Shown here: piece after piece, positions 22,293 to 30,648 of the stretch
Position numbering within the stretch: the stretch's first letter is position 1
Layout of the letters: every line of letters starts with the position of its first letter
Source of the DNA: a virus
Direction: 5' to 3' (one strand)
IMG/VR virus record: IMGVR_UViG_3300033143_001010
Span: 1 to 43,163 of that record
DNA: 43,163 bases
Program-made: the position numbers and the translations under genes
Notes under the pieces: generated by a model
What the model saw: only the letters and a program-made list of their open reading frames with translations
The model's database searches: none
What the model was told of the DNA's origin: nothing

Positions 22293-22630
22293 TATATAGA
22301 ACTGAGAATGGTACAGTGTCCTTCAACGTGAACAAGATGCATGGCTGTTGCGGTGTGGCAGTCGTACATGGAGTTAACTTCGGTGTAATGGCAAATAAGC
22401 GGGCATTCTATGCTGAGTTTAATACCTTCTTAAAGGACGCAACTGATCCATTTAATTTAGACAGATGTAAGGTAGTCATGACTGATCGGGTACGCGAAAG
22501 CCTAGTCCCTTCAATCTATGACTTCTGTACTTCTGCTGGATGGATGGAAGGTGAACACACACCTAACCGTAAATCTGGTCACTCTGTGGTAATCTTTGAG
22601 TTGAGCAGACAATCGTCGAGGACAAACTAA
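22289..22630 (+). CDS. Paralogous unknown protein B (CGVAVVHG)
   Basis: 113 residues, ATGA overlap with the gene before it. Carries MHGCCGVAVVHG near residue 17, CKVVMTDRVRESL and a C-terminal VVIFEL, matching gene A in order and spacing. The pair appears to be a tandem duplication. It lies between the ATP-grasp ligase and the cyclotransferase-like gene, so a role in the island chemistry is likely. Confidence 0.7.
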   Translation: MIYRTENGTVSFNVNKMHGCCGVAVVHGVNFGVMANKRAFYAEFNTFLKDATDPFNLDRCKVVMTDRVRESLVPSIYDFCTSAGWMEGEHTPNRKSGHSVVIFELSRQSSRTN

Positions 22631-23052
22631 TGGGTACAGCTGTGAAATATAAAGTCGATATGGACATTGATATCGGCAACGGTAACTTAGTCTTTGTATA
22701 TGGCACGTTGAAGGAAGGGCATGGTAATCATAAGCACTTCCTATCTAATAGCCTATACCATGGCCCACACAAGACAGGTGCACAACATCAGATGTTAGAC
22801 TTGGGATCGTTTCCCGGTGTAATCTATGGTGGTGGTGTTACTCCTATCAGTGGTGAGGTGTATGAGGTCAGTGATAAGACGCTGGGTAGACTTGATGGAC
22901 TAGAAGGTTACCCTGACTTCTATAACCGAACGCGTATTGTTACTCCGTACGGACTGGCCCTCATGTATATTTTGAGTAGTAACTTCCTCAATAATACCCC
23001 GATAGAAACACGTAACGATGCTGTAATCGAATCGGGGGTATGGTCTCCATGA
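22630..23052 (+). CDS. Gamma-glutamylcyclotransferase-like protein (AIG2/GGCT fold)
   Basis: 140 residues, coupled by TAATG to the gene before. Family marks are VFVYGTLKEGHGNHKHFL (the YGTL substrate loop at 24-27), FPGVIYGGG, ISGEVYEV and LDGLEGYPDFYNR with a candidate catalytic Glu92. Members cleave gamma-glutamyl amines to pyroglutamate and a free amine. Here it could trim or recycle a gamma-glutamyl product made by the island ligases. Confidence 0.85.
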   Translation: MGTAVKYKVDMDIDIGNGNLVFVYGTLKEGHGNHKHFLSNSLYHGPHKTGAQHQMLDLGSFPGVIYGGGVTPISGEVYEVSDKTLGRLDGLEGYPDFYNRTRIVTPYGLALMYILSSNFLNNTPIETRNDAVIESGVWSP

Positions 23053-24245
23053 AGAGCAGTGCACCGACTATGAAAGTAATACTTGATAAGCAAATCCATG
23101 ACAACATATACTGGAGAGCTGGTAAGGCCCGTGCGTCATGCGCAGACGTAGACTGGGGCATAGTAGTGATCGAGGAGGGTGATGAGGAGGGCAACCTTAG
23201 ATCTTACAATGATAACTTTGCTAAGTGTAAGGACTATCTGAATGATACATTAGCGACTATGCTATGTGGTACGAAGGATCTGTTTTCTACTGGTAATGCA
23301 AGACCTAACACCTCCTTTCCTAAGGATCACTTCTATATAACCTTACGATCTACAAGGGTATTAGATATTGAGGAGGGCATAAAAAAGTTCATCAACCCTA
23401 TGGAAGAGGCTGCTGGGTTAGAGCCTACGGTGGTTTATAAAACTGATCACCCACTGTATATACTACTACAGGCTGACTCACTTATAGGCCGTGATGGGTT
23501 CATGCTGAGCACATGGTACATGTTGATACGTTCTATGTTTTCTTCAGCAGAGTATGGTGAGCTGGGTTCTATTGAGGAGTTTGTCCTTGCCCATGCAAAG
23601 GCTGGTGAAAAGGACTCTGGGTACTTGCGTACGATACTAAACTACGTTAAACCTGAGTACTTCCAACGGCTGTTCTCTATAGCTGATGACTTTGTTATGG
23701 AGGAAGAGCGATATAAGGCTGCTATCCTACATGCTGACTATCACGTACACGAGCAGATGGGTGGTATGGAACTGATCCTTGCATTAGGTAACCCAACAAA
23801 CCGTCGTGGTATATCTACTGGAACGCTTAAGCTTCTGGGCTCTCGTCTGAAGATGCTGCGTAACATAATGCCTTGGCAAGAGGGCAAGCACTGGGTTCCA
23901 TTGATCCCAGAAACACCGCCTGAGGTACCACCTCTATGGGGTACTACTGCTCATGGGGTGGTGAATACTACTAATAACATGAATGTTGCTACACAGCCCG
24001 GAGAATGGATGATGGTTGATGGGCGTGGAGATCGAGTACAAGCACAGGTAGCAGTACCTGCAGATGAGGAACAAATCCTGCGCGTAAGAAATCGGGCAAA
24101 TGAGATACGTGTACACCACACTAATGGCTTACGTGACCGGCTACTTGGCGCAGCAAGACCGCGCACGCAGCAGGAGCTGCGAAGGGATCAGATAAGAAGG
24201 GCACGCGAACGTGCTCGTAACGCAATGAACAGAGGTATATTCTAA
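23049..24245 (+). CDS. 398-residue protein with Arg-rich tail, unknown
   Basis: The start is taken as the ATG at 23049 (ATGA overlap, GGGGG upstream); 23040 is possible. An alpha/beta N-terminal part is followed by helical regions, a Pro-rich hinge (PLIPETPPEVPPLWGTTAHG) near residue 290, and a basic C-terminus (RRDQIRRARERARNAMNRG). No family recognised. As the last large gene of the island it may be an enzyme of the pathway or the modified protein itself; both are guesses. Confidence 0.75.
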   Translation: MKSSAPTMKVILDKQIHDNIYWRAGKARASCADVDWGIVVIEEGDEEGNLRSYNDNFAKCKDYLNDTLATMLCGTKDLFSTGNARPNTSFPKDHFYITLRSTRVLDIEEGIKKFINPMEEAAGLEPTVVYKTDHPLYILLQADSLIGRDGFMLSTWYMLIRSMFSSAEYGELGSIEEFVLAHAKAGEKDSGYLRTILNYVKPEYFQRLFSIADDFVMEEERYKAAILHADYHVHEQMGGMELILALGNPTNRRGISTGTLKLLGSRLKMLRNIMPWQEGKHWVPLIPETPPEVPPLWGTTAHGVVNTTNNMNVATQPGEWMMVDGRGDRVQAQVAVPADEEQILRVRNRANEIRVHHTNGLRDRLLGAARPRTQQELRRDQIRRARERARNAMNRGIF

Positions 24246-24448
24246 TGAGTGAGTATTGTGATAGGTGTGGCCAAGAGGTAGACACCGAAGGTGGGTTTGA
24301 ATGTGAAGAGGGACTGTGCCCCTTTACGTTAGGTAGTAATAACACTCAGGAACTAACCTTCAACGAAGGCACAGGTAAGAGTGAGTATGTGCCTGAGTAT
24401 ATACCTGAGTATGATATTAAAAACTACGATGAGCGAAGCGAAGAGTAG
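24245..24448 (+). CDS. 67-residue zinc-ribbon-like protein
   Basis: ATG overlapping the previous stop. N-terminal CDRCGQEVDTEGGFECEEGLC has Cys spacing like a small zinc ribbon. An acidic, Tyr-rich tail follows (YVPEYIPEYDIKNYDERSEE). Function unknown. Confidence 0.65.
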   Translation: MSEYCDRCGQEVDTEGGFECEEGLCPFTLGSNNTQELTFNEGTGKSEYVPEYIPEYDIKNYDERSEE

Positions 24449-24530
24449 AGATAGTACCAACAATGATAAACTATAGTATATTAGTAGTATATAGGTTGTT
24501 AAGTATATATATAATTAGTATTTTTATAGT

Positions 24531-24560
24531 TTAGACACCAACTATAAGGAATAGTTCAAT
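24531..24560 (+). repeat. 30-nt box, copy 2, at the primase start
   Basis: Matches 10101-10130 at 22 of 30 positions, with identical TTAGACA at the left and GAATAGTTCAAT at the right. It ends 2 bases into the primase start codon and follows a 60-bp AT-rich stretch. It is the only real gap in the island-to-replication stretch, so a promoter for the replication genes is likely here. Confidence 0.5.
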
Positions 24561-25407
24561 GAGTAATGTTGATGATGAGATCCTCATCTTAGCAAAAGAT
24601 TTAGAATTAGGTGAAACTATTTCTAGTTCTGACTGTCCAAGCTGTGATGGAGGATTTAAAAAGGATAGGGCATTCACTGTAACACGAGTAGATCAGGGGT
24701 ATGTTTACAACTGCTTCCGAGCTACGTGTGGTTTGTGTGGGTTCGTACCTACTAAGAGGGTAGCTAAACAACGCCACCATCCTAGGACGACCCAGCAAAG
24801 ACGTGGTGAGCACGCTCCCAACAAAATAAGTACACAAAAATTCGAGCCAAGATATTATCTCGATGGAATAATGAGCTTAGACACAAAACAGAAGGAGTAC
24901 CTACAAGATAAGTTCACCATGAGTCCCTCAGAAATAGAGTCAACACGGGTTAAGTACAACCCAGTTCGGGATACATACGTGTATCCTATCCGTAGTTCAA
25001 CAGGAGAAAAAGTAGGAGTAGTCGACAGAAGTTACACAGGAAAAAGAAAACCTAAAGCAATAACATATCGCGAAATGGATAGGCCATTGCTTCACTTTCC
25101 ACTTCAATTCTCTGCAATGAGGAAGGGTCCAACCTACCTTGTTGAAGATCAAATGAGCGCAACGAAAGTAAGCCGATACGCAAACTGCGTGGCCTTGTTG
25201 GGGTGCAACCTGACCGATACTGGAGCTACAGTGCTTCAGCGCGTTACTGATAAAATAATATTCGCACTGGATGGTGATGCAACCAACGCAGCCCTCCGTT
25301 TGCGGAATGAATATGCTGGGATGTTTAAATATGTAGGTGTAATACAGCTACAAAAAGATCCTAAGGATATGGATGATGAGACTTTGAAGGGTACCTTCAG
25401 AGATTAA
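24559..25407 (+). CDS. DNA primase (zinc finger plus TOPRIM)
   Basis: 282 residues. The N-terminus has zinc-binding Cys pairs (DCPSCDGG ... ATCGLCGF), as in T7-type primases, which read the template. A TOPRIM domain follows with the Glu in YLVEDQMSATKV and the DxD pair in IIFALDGDAT. It makes RNA primers for lagging-strand synthesis. It is separate from the helicase gene, unlike T7 gp4. It opens the replication block after an AT-rich gap. A short box shared with the divergent control region lies at its start. Confidence 0.88.
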   Translation: MSNVDDEILILAKDLELGETISSSDCPSCDGGFKKDRAFTVTRVDQGYVYNCFRATCGLCGFVPTKRVAKQRHHPRTTQQRRGEHAPNKISTQKFEPRYYLDGIMSLDTKQKEYLQDKFTMSPSEIESTRVKYNPVRDTYVYPIRSSTGEKVGVVDRSYTGKRKPKAITYREMDRPLLHFPLQFSAMRKGPTYLVEDQMSATKVSRYANCVALLGCNLTDTGATVLQRVTDKIIFALDGDATNAALRLRNEYAGMFKYVGVIQLQKDPKDMDDETLKGTFRD

Positions 25408-25419
25408 GGAGTATATTAT

Positions 25420-25701
25420 ATGGCATGGATAGACGTAAAACATAGGCTGCCAACTACTGCTGGTCCCTTTTTAGTTTTTTGTCCCCCGTCCGGCAATGGG
25501 CAACTAACACAAGACATACGTATTATATACTTTAATACTGAGCAGGGACGTAGTCACAGAGTATTAGAAACTAAGGGCATATTTAGATGCTGCCGGTTAA
25601 TAACCCACTGGGCACCCTTACTACCACCACCTACAGAGGAGGATAATGAGCAACGAAAACAAAATACTGAACTTAGCATTCCAATCAAAGGAGGCGTATG
25701 A
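25420..25701 (+). CDS. DUF551-like protein
   Basis: 93 residues. The pattern MAWIDVKHRLPTTAGPFLVF, then Cys-rich middle and ITHWAPLLPPPTE is typical of DUF551, a small phage and prophage family of unknown role. It overlaps the helicase start by 56 bases out of frame, an unusually long overlap. Confidence 0.75.
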   Translation: MAWIDVKHRLPTTAGPFLVFCPPSGNGQLTQDIRIIYFNTEQGRSHRVLETKGIFRCCRLITHWAPLLPPPTEEDNEQRKQNTELSIPIKGGV

Positions 25702-26848
25702 TGAACTGGACAAACATCTATCTCTGGAGGACTTTGAGGGTCATAGTAAGATTCTTTACTCGGCTATCCAGAAGTACTACGAGCTTGATCCAGAGGTAGA
25801 GAGCTGTGACAAAGACATAATCCTCTCGCAGATAGAAAGGAAGTACCCGAAGCATAGTGAAACCTTTAGGCTAGTGATACAGGGGTTCGAGGACCTATCT
25901 GTACCCAATATGCTTAAAGAAATACTGGAGTTGAAGAAAGTTAATACAGCCCATGAGTTGGCTGGAGTTCTTCTGAGTGGCAGAGACAGGGATGTTGATG
26001 GCCTCATCGACCAGTACCAGAAGCTATCCGAGGGACTATTAGAGGATGAAGATGTAGTCGGCACAGAGATATACCAAGGTGAATCTGTCGCTAGTATAGT
26101 AGACGCTTACAAAGAGGAGAACTTGATAAAGGTTTATCCCCGCGCCCTTAATGACAAGCTTGGCGGGGGCGTACCAACTCAGACACACATCGTGTTGTTT
26201 GCAGAGCCTGAGATGGGCAAGAGTTTGATGGCTATAAACATGGCTGCTGGTTTCTGCCGAGATGGTAGACGTACCTTGTTCGTTGAGAACGAGGATGCAG
26301 CTAAGCAAACTCTCATGCGGTTCATCAATAGGATGAGTGGTATGACTAAGTACGAAGTAATCGAAGACTACGAACGGGCTGAACGGTTGGCTCTTGAAAA
26401 AGGGTATGGGAATCTAATCCTTTCTTCCATGAGTCCGGGAACTATCTCTGAGATTGAGGGTCTAATAAAGACCCATGAACCTGAATGTTTGATCGTGAAT
26501 CAAATTCGCCACCTGAGTTTTAAGCGTGTAGATGGAGAAGTAGCACAGCTAACACAGGCAGGCAAGGCAATGCGAGCACTCATCAAGAGGTACAACCTAG
26601 TAGGGGTTAGTATCCACCAAGCAGGTGATTCAGCTACCAACAAATTGGTACTGGAGAGAGGTGATGTATACATGAGTAACACTTCCTTACCCGGTGACGC
26701 CGATGTTCTAATAGGCATTGGAGCTAACACCACATTTAAGGAGGAAGGCAGACGTATGATAAGTCTGGCCAAGAACAAGGTGTCCGCCAATCATGATTAT
26801 TTTCCGGTCGCCTTTGATGAACATTTAAGCAAGGTAATATCAATATGA
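25646..26848 (+). CDS. DnaB-like replicative helicase
   Basis: 400 residues, GAGGAGGATA before the ATG. An N-terminal helical domain (about 1-130) is followed by a RecA-fold motor with a divergent Walker A (FAEPEMGKSLM, about 185-195), the VENEDA segment, Walker B region ECLIVNQIRHL, the H4-like VGVSIHQAGDS and the terminal AKNKVSANH motif. The first Gly of Walker A is replaced by Ala-Glu. It would unwind the fork together with the primase encoded just upstream. Confidence 0.87.
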   Translation: MSNENKILNLAFQSKEAYDELDKHLSLEDFEGHSKILYSAIQKYYELDPEVESCDKDIILSQIERKYPKHSETFRLVIQGFEDLSVPNMLKEILELKKVNTAHELAGVLLSGRDRDVDGLIDQYQKLSEGLLEDEDVVGTEIYQGESVASIVDAYKEENLIKVYPRALNDKLGGGVPTQTHIVLFAEPEMGKSLMAINMAAGFCRDGRRTLFVENEDAAKQTLMRFINRMSGMTKYEVIEDYERAERLALEKGYGNLILSSMSPGTISEIEGLIKTHEPECLIVNQIRHLSFKRVDGEVAQLTQAGKAMRALIKRYNLVGVSIHQAGDSATNKLVLERGDVYMSNTSLPGDADVLIGIGANTTFKEEGRRMISLAKNKVSANHDYFPVAFDEHLSKVISI

Positions 26849-27123
26849 ATATAGAACTGTGGTATTCTGTGAGTAATGGAGGAGATGGTTCTGCCTATCC
26901 AGTATTTTTTGCTACAGAAAAAGAAGCACGAACACACCAAGAGGGTGTGAATGCTAATGAGGGCTGGGCTGAGGATTGTTATGGTTGTATTACGATAACT
27001 CGTGATGATGATCTTAACTTTACGATCCCCCAATCCGCCGTTGGATATGATCAAGAAACATATGATGGTATATATCCCGAAGGAAAAGATAGTAGCTCGG
27101 TGGCTATTCTAGATATCGGATGA
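26845..27123 (+). CDS. 92-residue acidic protein, unknown
   Basis: ATGA overlap with the helicase gene. Begins MNIELWYSVSNGGDGSAYPV and is acidic with many Gly, Tyr and Asp. Proteins with a WYSVSNGGDGSAYP start are seen in other phages, but I know no function. Confidence 0.7.
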   Translation: MNIELWYSVSNGGDGSAYPVFFATEKEARTHQEGVNANEGWAEDCYGCITITRDDDLNFTIPQSAVGYDQETYDGIYPEGKDSSSVAILDIG

Positions 27124-27431
27124 TTACTGATATAGATGTAGCCCGCAAGTATTGCCAGCTGAGCGACTCAGCCAGAGCAAGAGGGATACAGTTTGAGTTG
27201 TCACTTAAGAAAGTAAGGCAGATACTAACAAGAAAACGATGCTACTACACGGGCGTTACTTTAAGACGAGATGTAGAAGCTGATCATCCAAACAAGTTAA
27301 CGGTAGACCGAAAGGATGCCTCGCTTGGATATATAGATGATAACGTTGTGGCTTGTTCCCATCGCTTTAACCAGAAGAAGGGCTCTCTGACAGCTAAAGA
27401 TATTGCTATCCTTGCAAGGAAGGTACTATAG
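27120..27431 (+). CDS. Small HNH-type nuclease
   Basis: 103 residues, ATGA overlap. The HNH-like core is CYYTGVTLRRD, then LTVDRKDASLGYIDDNVVAC and FNQKKG. The N-terminal helix region (ARGIQFELSLKKV) resembles junction or recombination nucleases of phage replication modules rather than mobile homing enzymes. A role in recombination or debranching during replication is likely. Confidence 0.75.
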   Translation: MITDIDVARKYCQLSDSARARGIQFELSLKKVRQILTRKRCYYTGVTLRRDVEADHPNKLTVDRKDASLGYIDDNVVACSHRFNQKKGSLTAKDIAILARKVL

Positions 27432-27435
27432 TGAC

Positions 27436-27906
27436 ATGAGACCAAAGTTAACTACAAAAGAGAGGTTTGATACTAAGTATAAGGTGAGTGAGGAGTCTGG
27501 TTGTTGGTTATGGGTAGCCTACATAGACAATACTGGGTATGGGAGTTTATCCTACGGGTGTAGAGGTGACACAGAGGGAGCACATAGAGTTAGCTATGAA
27601 TTATACAAGGGGCCTATACCAAAAGGTATGTGTATACTACATACATGTGATACTCCTACCTGTGTTAATCCAGATCATTTATTCTTAGGAACACAACTAG
27701 ATAATATAAAAGATAGAAATAGTAAAGGTAGGGCTGCTAAAGGAGAAACCCATGGTAGCGCAAAACTAACAGAGGAACAAGTAGTTACTATAAGGAAGGA
27801 GTATGCTGAGGGCTGTTGTACACAGGCAGTACTAGCTACTAAATACAAGGTAACTAATAGTGTTATTAGTGGTATAATTAATAGAAGGTACTGGAAGCAT
27901 GTGTGA
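27436..27906 (+). CDS. HNH homing endonuclease with C-terminal DNA-binding helix
   Basis: 156 residues from the ATG at 27436. It contains CWLWVAYIDNTGYGSLSY, an HNH core (ILHTCDTPTCVNPDHLFLGT) of the I-HmuI/HNH_3 type, and a C-terminal NUMOD-like segment (SAKLTEEQVVTIRKEYAEG) with a helix-turn-helix. It is AT-rich and weakly supplied with a ribosome binding site. It sits directly before the DNA polymerase gene and overlaps it by 8 bases, the favourite place of phage homing genes. Confidence 0.85.
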   Translation: MRPKLTTKERFDTKYKVSEESGCWLWVAYIDNTGYGSLSYGCRGDTEGAHRVSYELYKGPIPKGMCILHTCDTPTCVNPDHLFLGTQLDNIKDRNSKGRAAKGETHGSAKLTEEQVVTIRKEYAEGCCTQAVLATKYKVTNSVISGIINRRYWKHV

Positions 27907-29731
27907 TCTTCCCATGCACGTAGCAACCCCTGATCCTGATGTATATAAATCAGATAATTATATTGTATTGGATTTTGAAACCTCAAACTTGGAGAAGGGC
28001 ACTGCTACTAACGAAGAGAACTCTATTGTTCTGTCTGTGTGGAAGGATAATACCAAAACACATGTAGATTGGAATGATGAGTATTCCCTTGGTGGATTGG
28101 TAGATCAAGTAGAGAAGTGCGATTTTTTAATATGTCACAATGCTAAGTTCGAGTTGCAGTGGCTTAGACGCTGCGGTTTAGACCTTACAAAAGTAGTAGT
28201 ATTAGATACCCAAATAATGGAATATTGTATACAGGGAAACAGGAAGACACGTCTTACGTTAGACGCTACAGCTAAGAGGTATGGCCTAGGGGGTAAAGGT
28301 GATCTGGTCAGTACCATGATTCATAGTGGGATATGTCCCTCCACTATACATAGACCTTGGCTCCTTAAGTATTGTATACAAGATGTGGACTTAACATATA
28401 AGCTGTACAAGGCACAGCTAGACTGGGTGATGGAGAACAACCCTAAATTACTGAACGTAATATATACTCGTTGTTTACTTACCCCAGTACTAGCTGATAT
28501 TGAATTCAACGGCATCTGTTTGGATGCAGAGAGGGTCAATGAAGAATACGAAACAACATCACGACGATTCCAAGAACTCTCAGATGAACTTGAAGATTTC
28601 GCTGGAGGAATTAACTGGAACAGTCCGATCCAAGTGGCCGAATATCTCTACAACCAACTTGGTTTTACTGAACCTAAGGACCGACGAGGTAATCCCATTA
28701 GGACAGCAGGAGGTAAACCTTCAGCAAGCGTTTCAACTCTTGCACTCCTGTCGCCGCGTAATAAACGCCAAAGAGATTTCATTGGAATATATAAAGAAAG
28801 GAATAAGGTAAAGGCACAACTAACGAAGAACCTAGAGTTCTTCAAAGGAGCAATAGATGAGCGTGGTGGGATATTTAGTGCCTCGTTTAATCAGACTGTT
28901 ACTGGTACTCATAGACTCTCTTCCTCGGGAAGAAAGGTCGCGTTTGCACGAGATGGTAAAAGCAGAAGTGTACAATTTCAAAACCTTCCCCGAGCATATA
29001 AAAGACTTTTCAAAGCTAGACGAGATGGTTGGAAGGTCGGTGAGTGGGACGGAGCGCAGTTGGAGTTTAGAGTTGCAGCATTCCTTGGAAAGGATACTAG
29101 AGCGAAACAGGACATTGAAGACGGAGTTGACGTCCATCAATTTACTGCTGATACAATTGGATGCAGCAGACAAGACGCTAAGGCAGACACATTCAAGCCT
29201 CTATATGGAGGTTCTTCGGGCTCTCCAGCTCAACAGCGTTACTATCGAGCATTTAGAGAGAAATATCATGAAGTTACAACAACACAAAAAGGATGGGTAG
29301 ACGAAGTAGTACGGACTAAGGAGCTCATGACCATAACAGGTCTTGTATTCTACTGGCCTGACACTTTTATTAGTCGATCAGGGTACGTCCAGAACAACGA
29401 GAGTATTCATAACTACCCCGTTCAATCCTTTGCTACTGCTGACATCATACCCATTAGTGTGGTGATGCAATGGCATAAAATGAAAGCACATGAGATGGAA
29501 AGCTTTATGGTTAATACCATACATGATAGTACTATAACTGAAGTTCATCCAGATGAGATTGAACTTTATAAAGAAATCGCTGTCCAAGTATCCACAGTAG
29601 ATGTTGTGAAGTACTTAGATGGTGTATATAATATACAGTTCGATGTCCACCTCGGCACAGGCATTAAGATAGATGACCACTGGGGAGAGGGCATTGAGGA
29701 GAAGCACGAATACAGAAGTAAGTTCTGTTAA
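27899..29731 (+). CDS. Family A DNA polymerase with 3'-5' exonuclease domain
   Basis: 610 residues. Proofreading domain: LDFETS (Asp25, Glu27) and ICHNAKFE. Polymerase domain: motif A as EWDGAQLEFR (Asp384; the usual form is DYSQIELR), motif B RxxxKxxxFxxxYG with Arg424, Lys428, Phe432 and Tyr436, and motif C IHDS (His542, Asp543). The residue equal to E. coli Pol I position 762 is Phe. There is no 5'-3' domain; a separate gene supplies it. The start is uncertain: ATG 27899 overlaps the HNH gene, and ATG 27914 is the alternative. Confidence 0.93.
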   Translation: MCDLPMHVATPDPDVYKSDNYIVLDFETSNLEKGTATNEENSIVLSVWKDNTKTHVDWNDEYSLGGLVDQVEKCDFLICHNAKFELQWLRRCGLDLTKVVVLDTQIMEYCIQGNRKTRLTLDATAKRYGLGGKGDLVSTMIHSGICPSTIHRPWLLKYCIQDVDLTYKLYKAQLDWVMENNPKLLNVIYTRCLLTPVLADIEFNGICLDAERVNEEYETTSRRFQELSDELEDFAGGINWNSPIQVAEYLYNQLGFTEPKDRRGNPIRTAGGKPSASVSTLALLSPRNKRQRDFIGIYKERNKVKAQLTKNLEFFKGAIDERGGIFSASFNQTVTGTHRLSSSGRKVAFARDGKSRSVQFQNLPRAYKRLFKARRDGWKVGEWDGAQLEFRVAAFLGKDTRAKQDIEDGVDVHQFTADTIGCSRQDAKADTFKPLYGGSSGSPAQQRYYRAFREKYHEVTTTQKGWVDEVVRTKELMTITGLVFYWPDTFISRSGYVQNNESIHNYPVQSFATADIIPISVVMQWHKMKAHEMESFMVNTIHDSTITEVHPDEIELYKEIAVQVSTVDVVKYLDGVYNIQFDVHLGTGIKIDDHWGEGIEEKHEYRSKFC

Positions 29732-29750
29732 TAATGAGGAATGATAACGA

Positions 29751-30254
29751 ATGAACATAGCACAAGGTCAGGTAGAAGTTCTGACAATTAAACCAGCGGG
29801 CAAAGGCCACGCATATAATTTCAAACTGAGTGATGGCAACTGGTATGGCCACGGCTTTGATAAGCCTAAGTTTGATAAGGGCAGTAACATTAAGTTCAGT
29901 TGGACAGCCAACGGACAGTGGAAGAACGTAGACGCAGCAAGTGTTGAGGTTGTAGAAGGCTCAGCACCAGTTACCCATACTGCACCAGCAACTGCCAAGG
30001 CAGCCGCCACAGATTGGGACGGCAAGGATCGTCGTATTACTTTCTTAGCTTGTAGCAAGGATAGTATTGCTATCACAGCAATGGCACTAGAACATGGGGT
30101 ACTTAAGTTACCGAAGTCCAAGGGACTTGAGGTCTTAGTAGCTCACGTTGGTGAGTTATCCAACGACCTGTATGCCAGTATCTATGGTGAACGCTACCCC
30201 GTAAAACCAGTAACAGTAGAATCAATTGAGGAGACTGTAGATGGAGAAGAGTGA
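29751..30254 (+). CDS. SSB-like single-stranded DNA-binding protein
   Basis: 167 residues. The first 65 residues read as an OB-fold-like strand set (QVEVLTIKPAGKGHAYNFKL; WYGHGFDKPKFDKGSNIKFS). A flexible Ala/Thr linker, a helical region and an acidic C-terminus (VESIEETVDGEE) follow. An acidic tail is typical of SSB proteins and contacts other replication proteins. It lies right behind the polymerase, which fits. Known families are not clearly recognised, so the call is a good guess. Confidence 0.6.
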   Translation: MNIAQGQVEVLTIKPAGKGHAYNFKLSDGNWYGHGFDKPKFDKGSNIKFSWTANGQWKNVDAASVEVVEGSAPVTHTAPATAKAAATDWDGKDRRITFLACSKDSIAITAMALEHGVLKLPKSKGLEVLVAHVGELSNDLYASIYGERYPVKPVTVESIEETVDGEE

Positions 30255-30492
30255 TACTAGCTTATTTGAAACAGACTCCTATCGCGTTATTGTTGGTCCG
30301 TCATTAGACTTTGATGGCCCGACCCCCGGTCGAGTACTGTACCAAATCGTAAACAAAGAGACAGAGGTGGTAGAGCGGGAAGAGTTCGCACTGCCATTTG
30401 CAATTCGTACAGCAATGGGTCTTGACGAAGATCTAATTAAAGTACTAGCAGGGGATGATGAAGAGGATGTCCCTGCTCTAGTCTCTCACTAG
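30241..30492 (+). CDS. 83-residue acidic protein, unknown
   Basis: Overlaps the previous gene by 14 bases, with GAGGAGAC upstream. Acidic throughout (DEDLIKVLAGDDEEDVPALV). Its TAG stop lies inside a bulged hairpin (30491-30519). Not recognised. Confidence 0.7.
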   Translation: MEKSDTSLFETDSYRVIVGPSLDFDGPTPGRVLYQIVNKETEVVEREEFALPFAIRTAMGLDEDLIKVLAGDDEEDVPALVSH

Positions 30493-30519
30493 TCCAGCGA
30501 TCTTAGGAAGATCTGGACT
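30491..30519 (+). other. Bulged covarying hairpin, copy 2
   Basis: AGTCCAG, CG bulge, ATCTT, loop AGG, AAGAT, CTGGACT. It begins inside the stop codon of the gene before and lies 97 bases upstream of the split exonuclease start. Lower stem and bulge equal copies 1 and 3; the upper stem differs but pairs perfectly. Confidence 0.65.
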
Positions 30520-30615
30520 TATCTAATAAGTTTATGGGAGTACCGGCTGCATTGTGGGCGAAAGTAAGTAGTCCTCTTGTTAGTCAGTTGGTAGTCCCAC
30601 CTTTTAGGAGGATAG

Positions 30616-30648
30616 ATGAGACTATTAATAGATGGAGATACTCCATGA
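30616..30648 (+). pseudogene. Displaced original start of the exonuclease gene
   Basis: A strong TTAGGAGG precedes ATG at 30616, which reads MRLLIDGDTP and stops at TGA. The TGA overlaps the ATG of the HNH gene. Removing 30645-31172 (528 bases, exactly 176 codons) joins this frame to the exonuclease frame as ...DGDTPIYRAAA. So this is the old 5' end of that gene, cut off by the HNH insertion. It may still be translated as a 10-residue leader coupled to the HNH gene. Confidence 0.7.
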
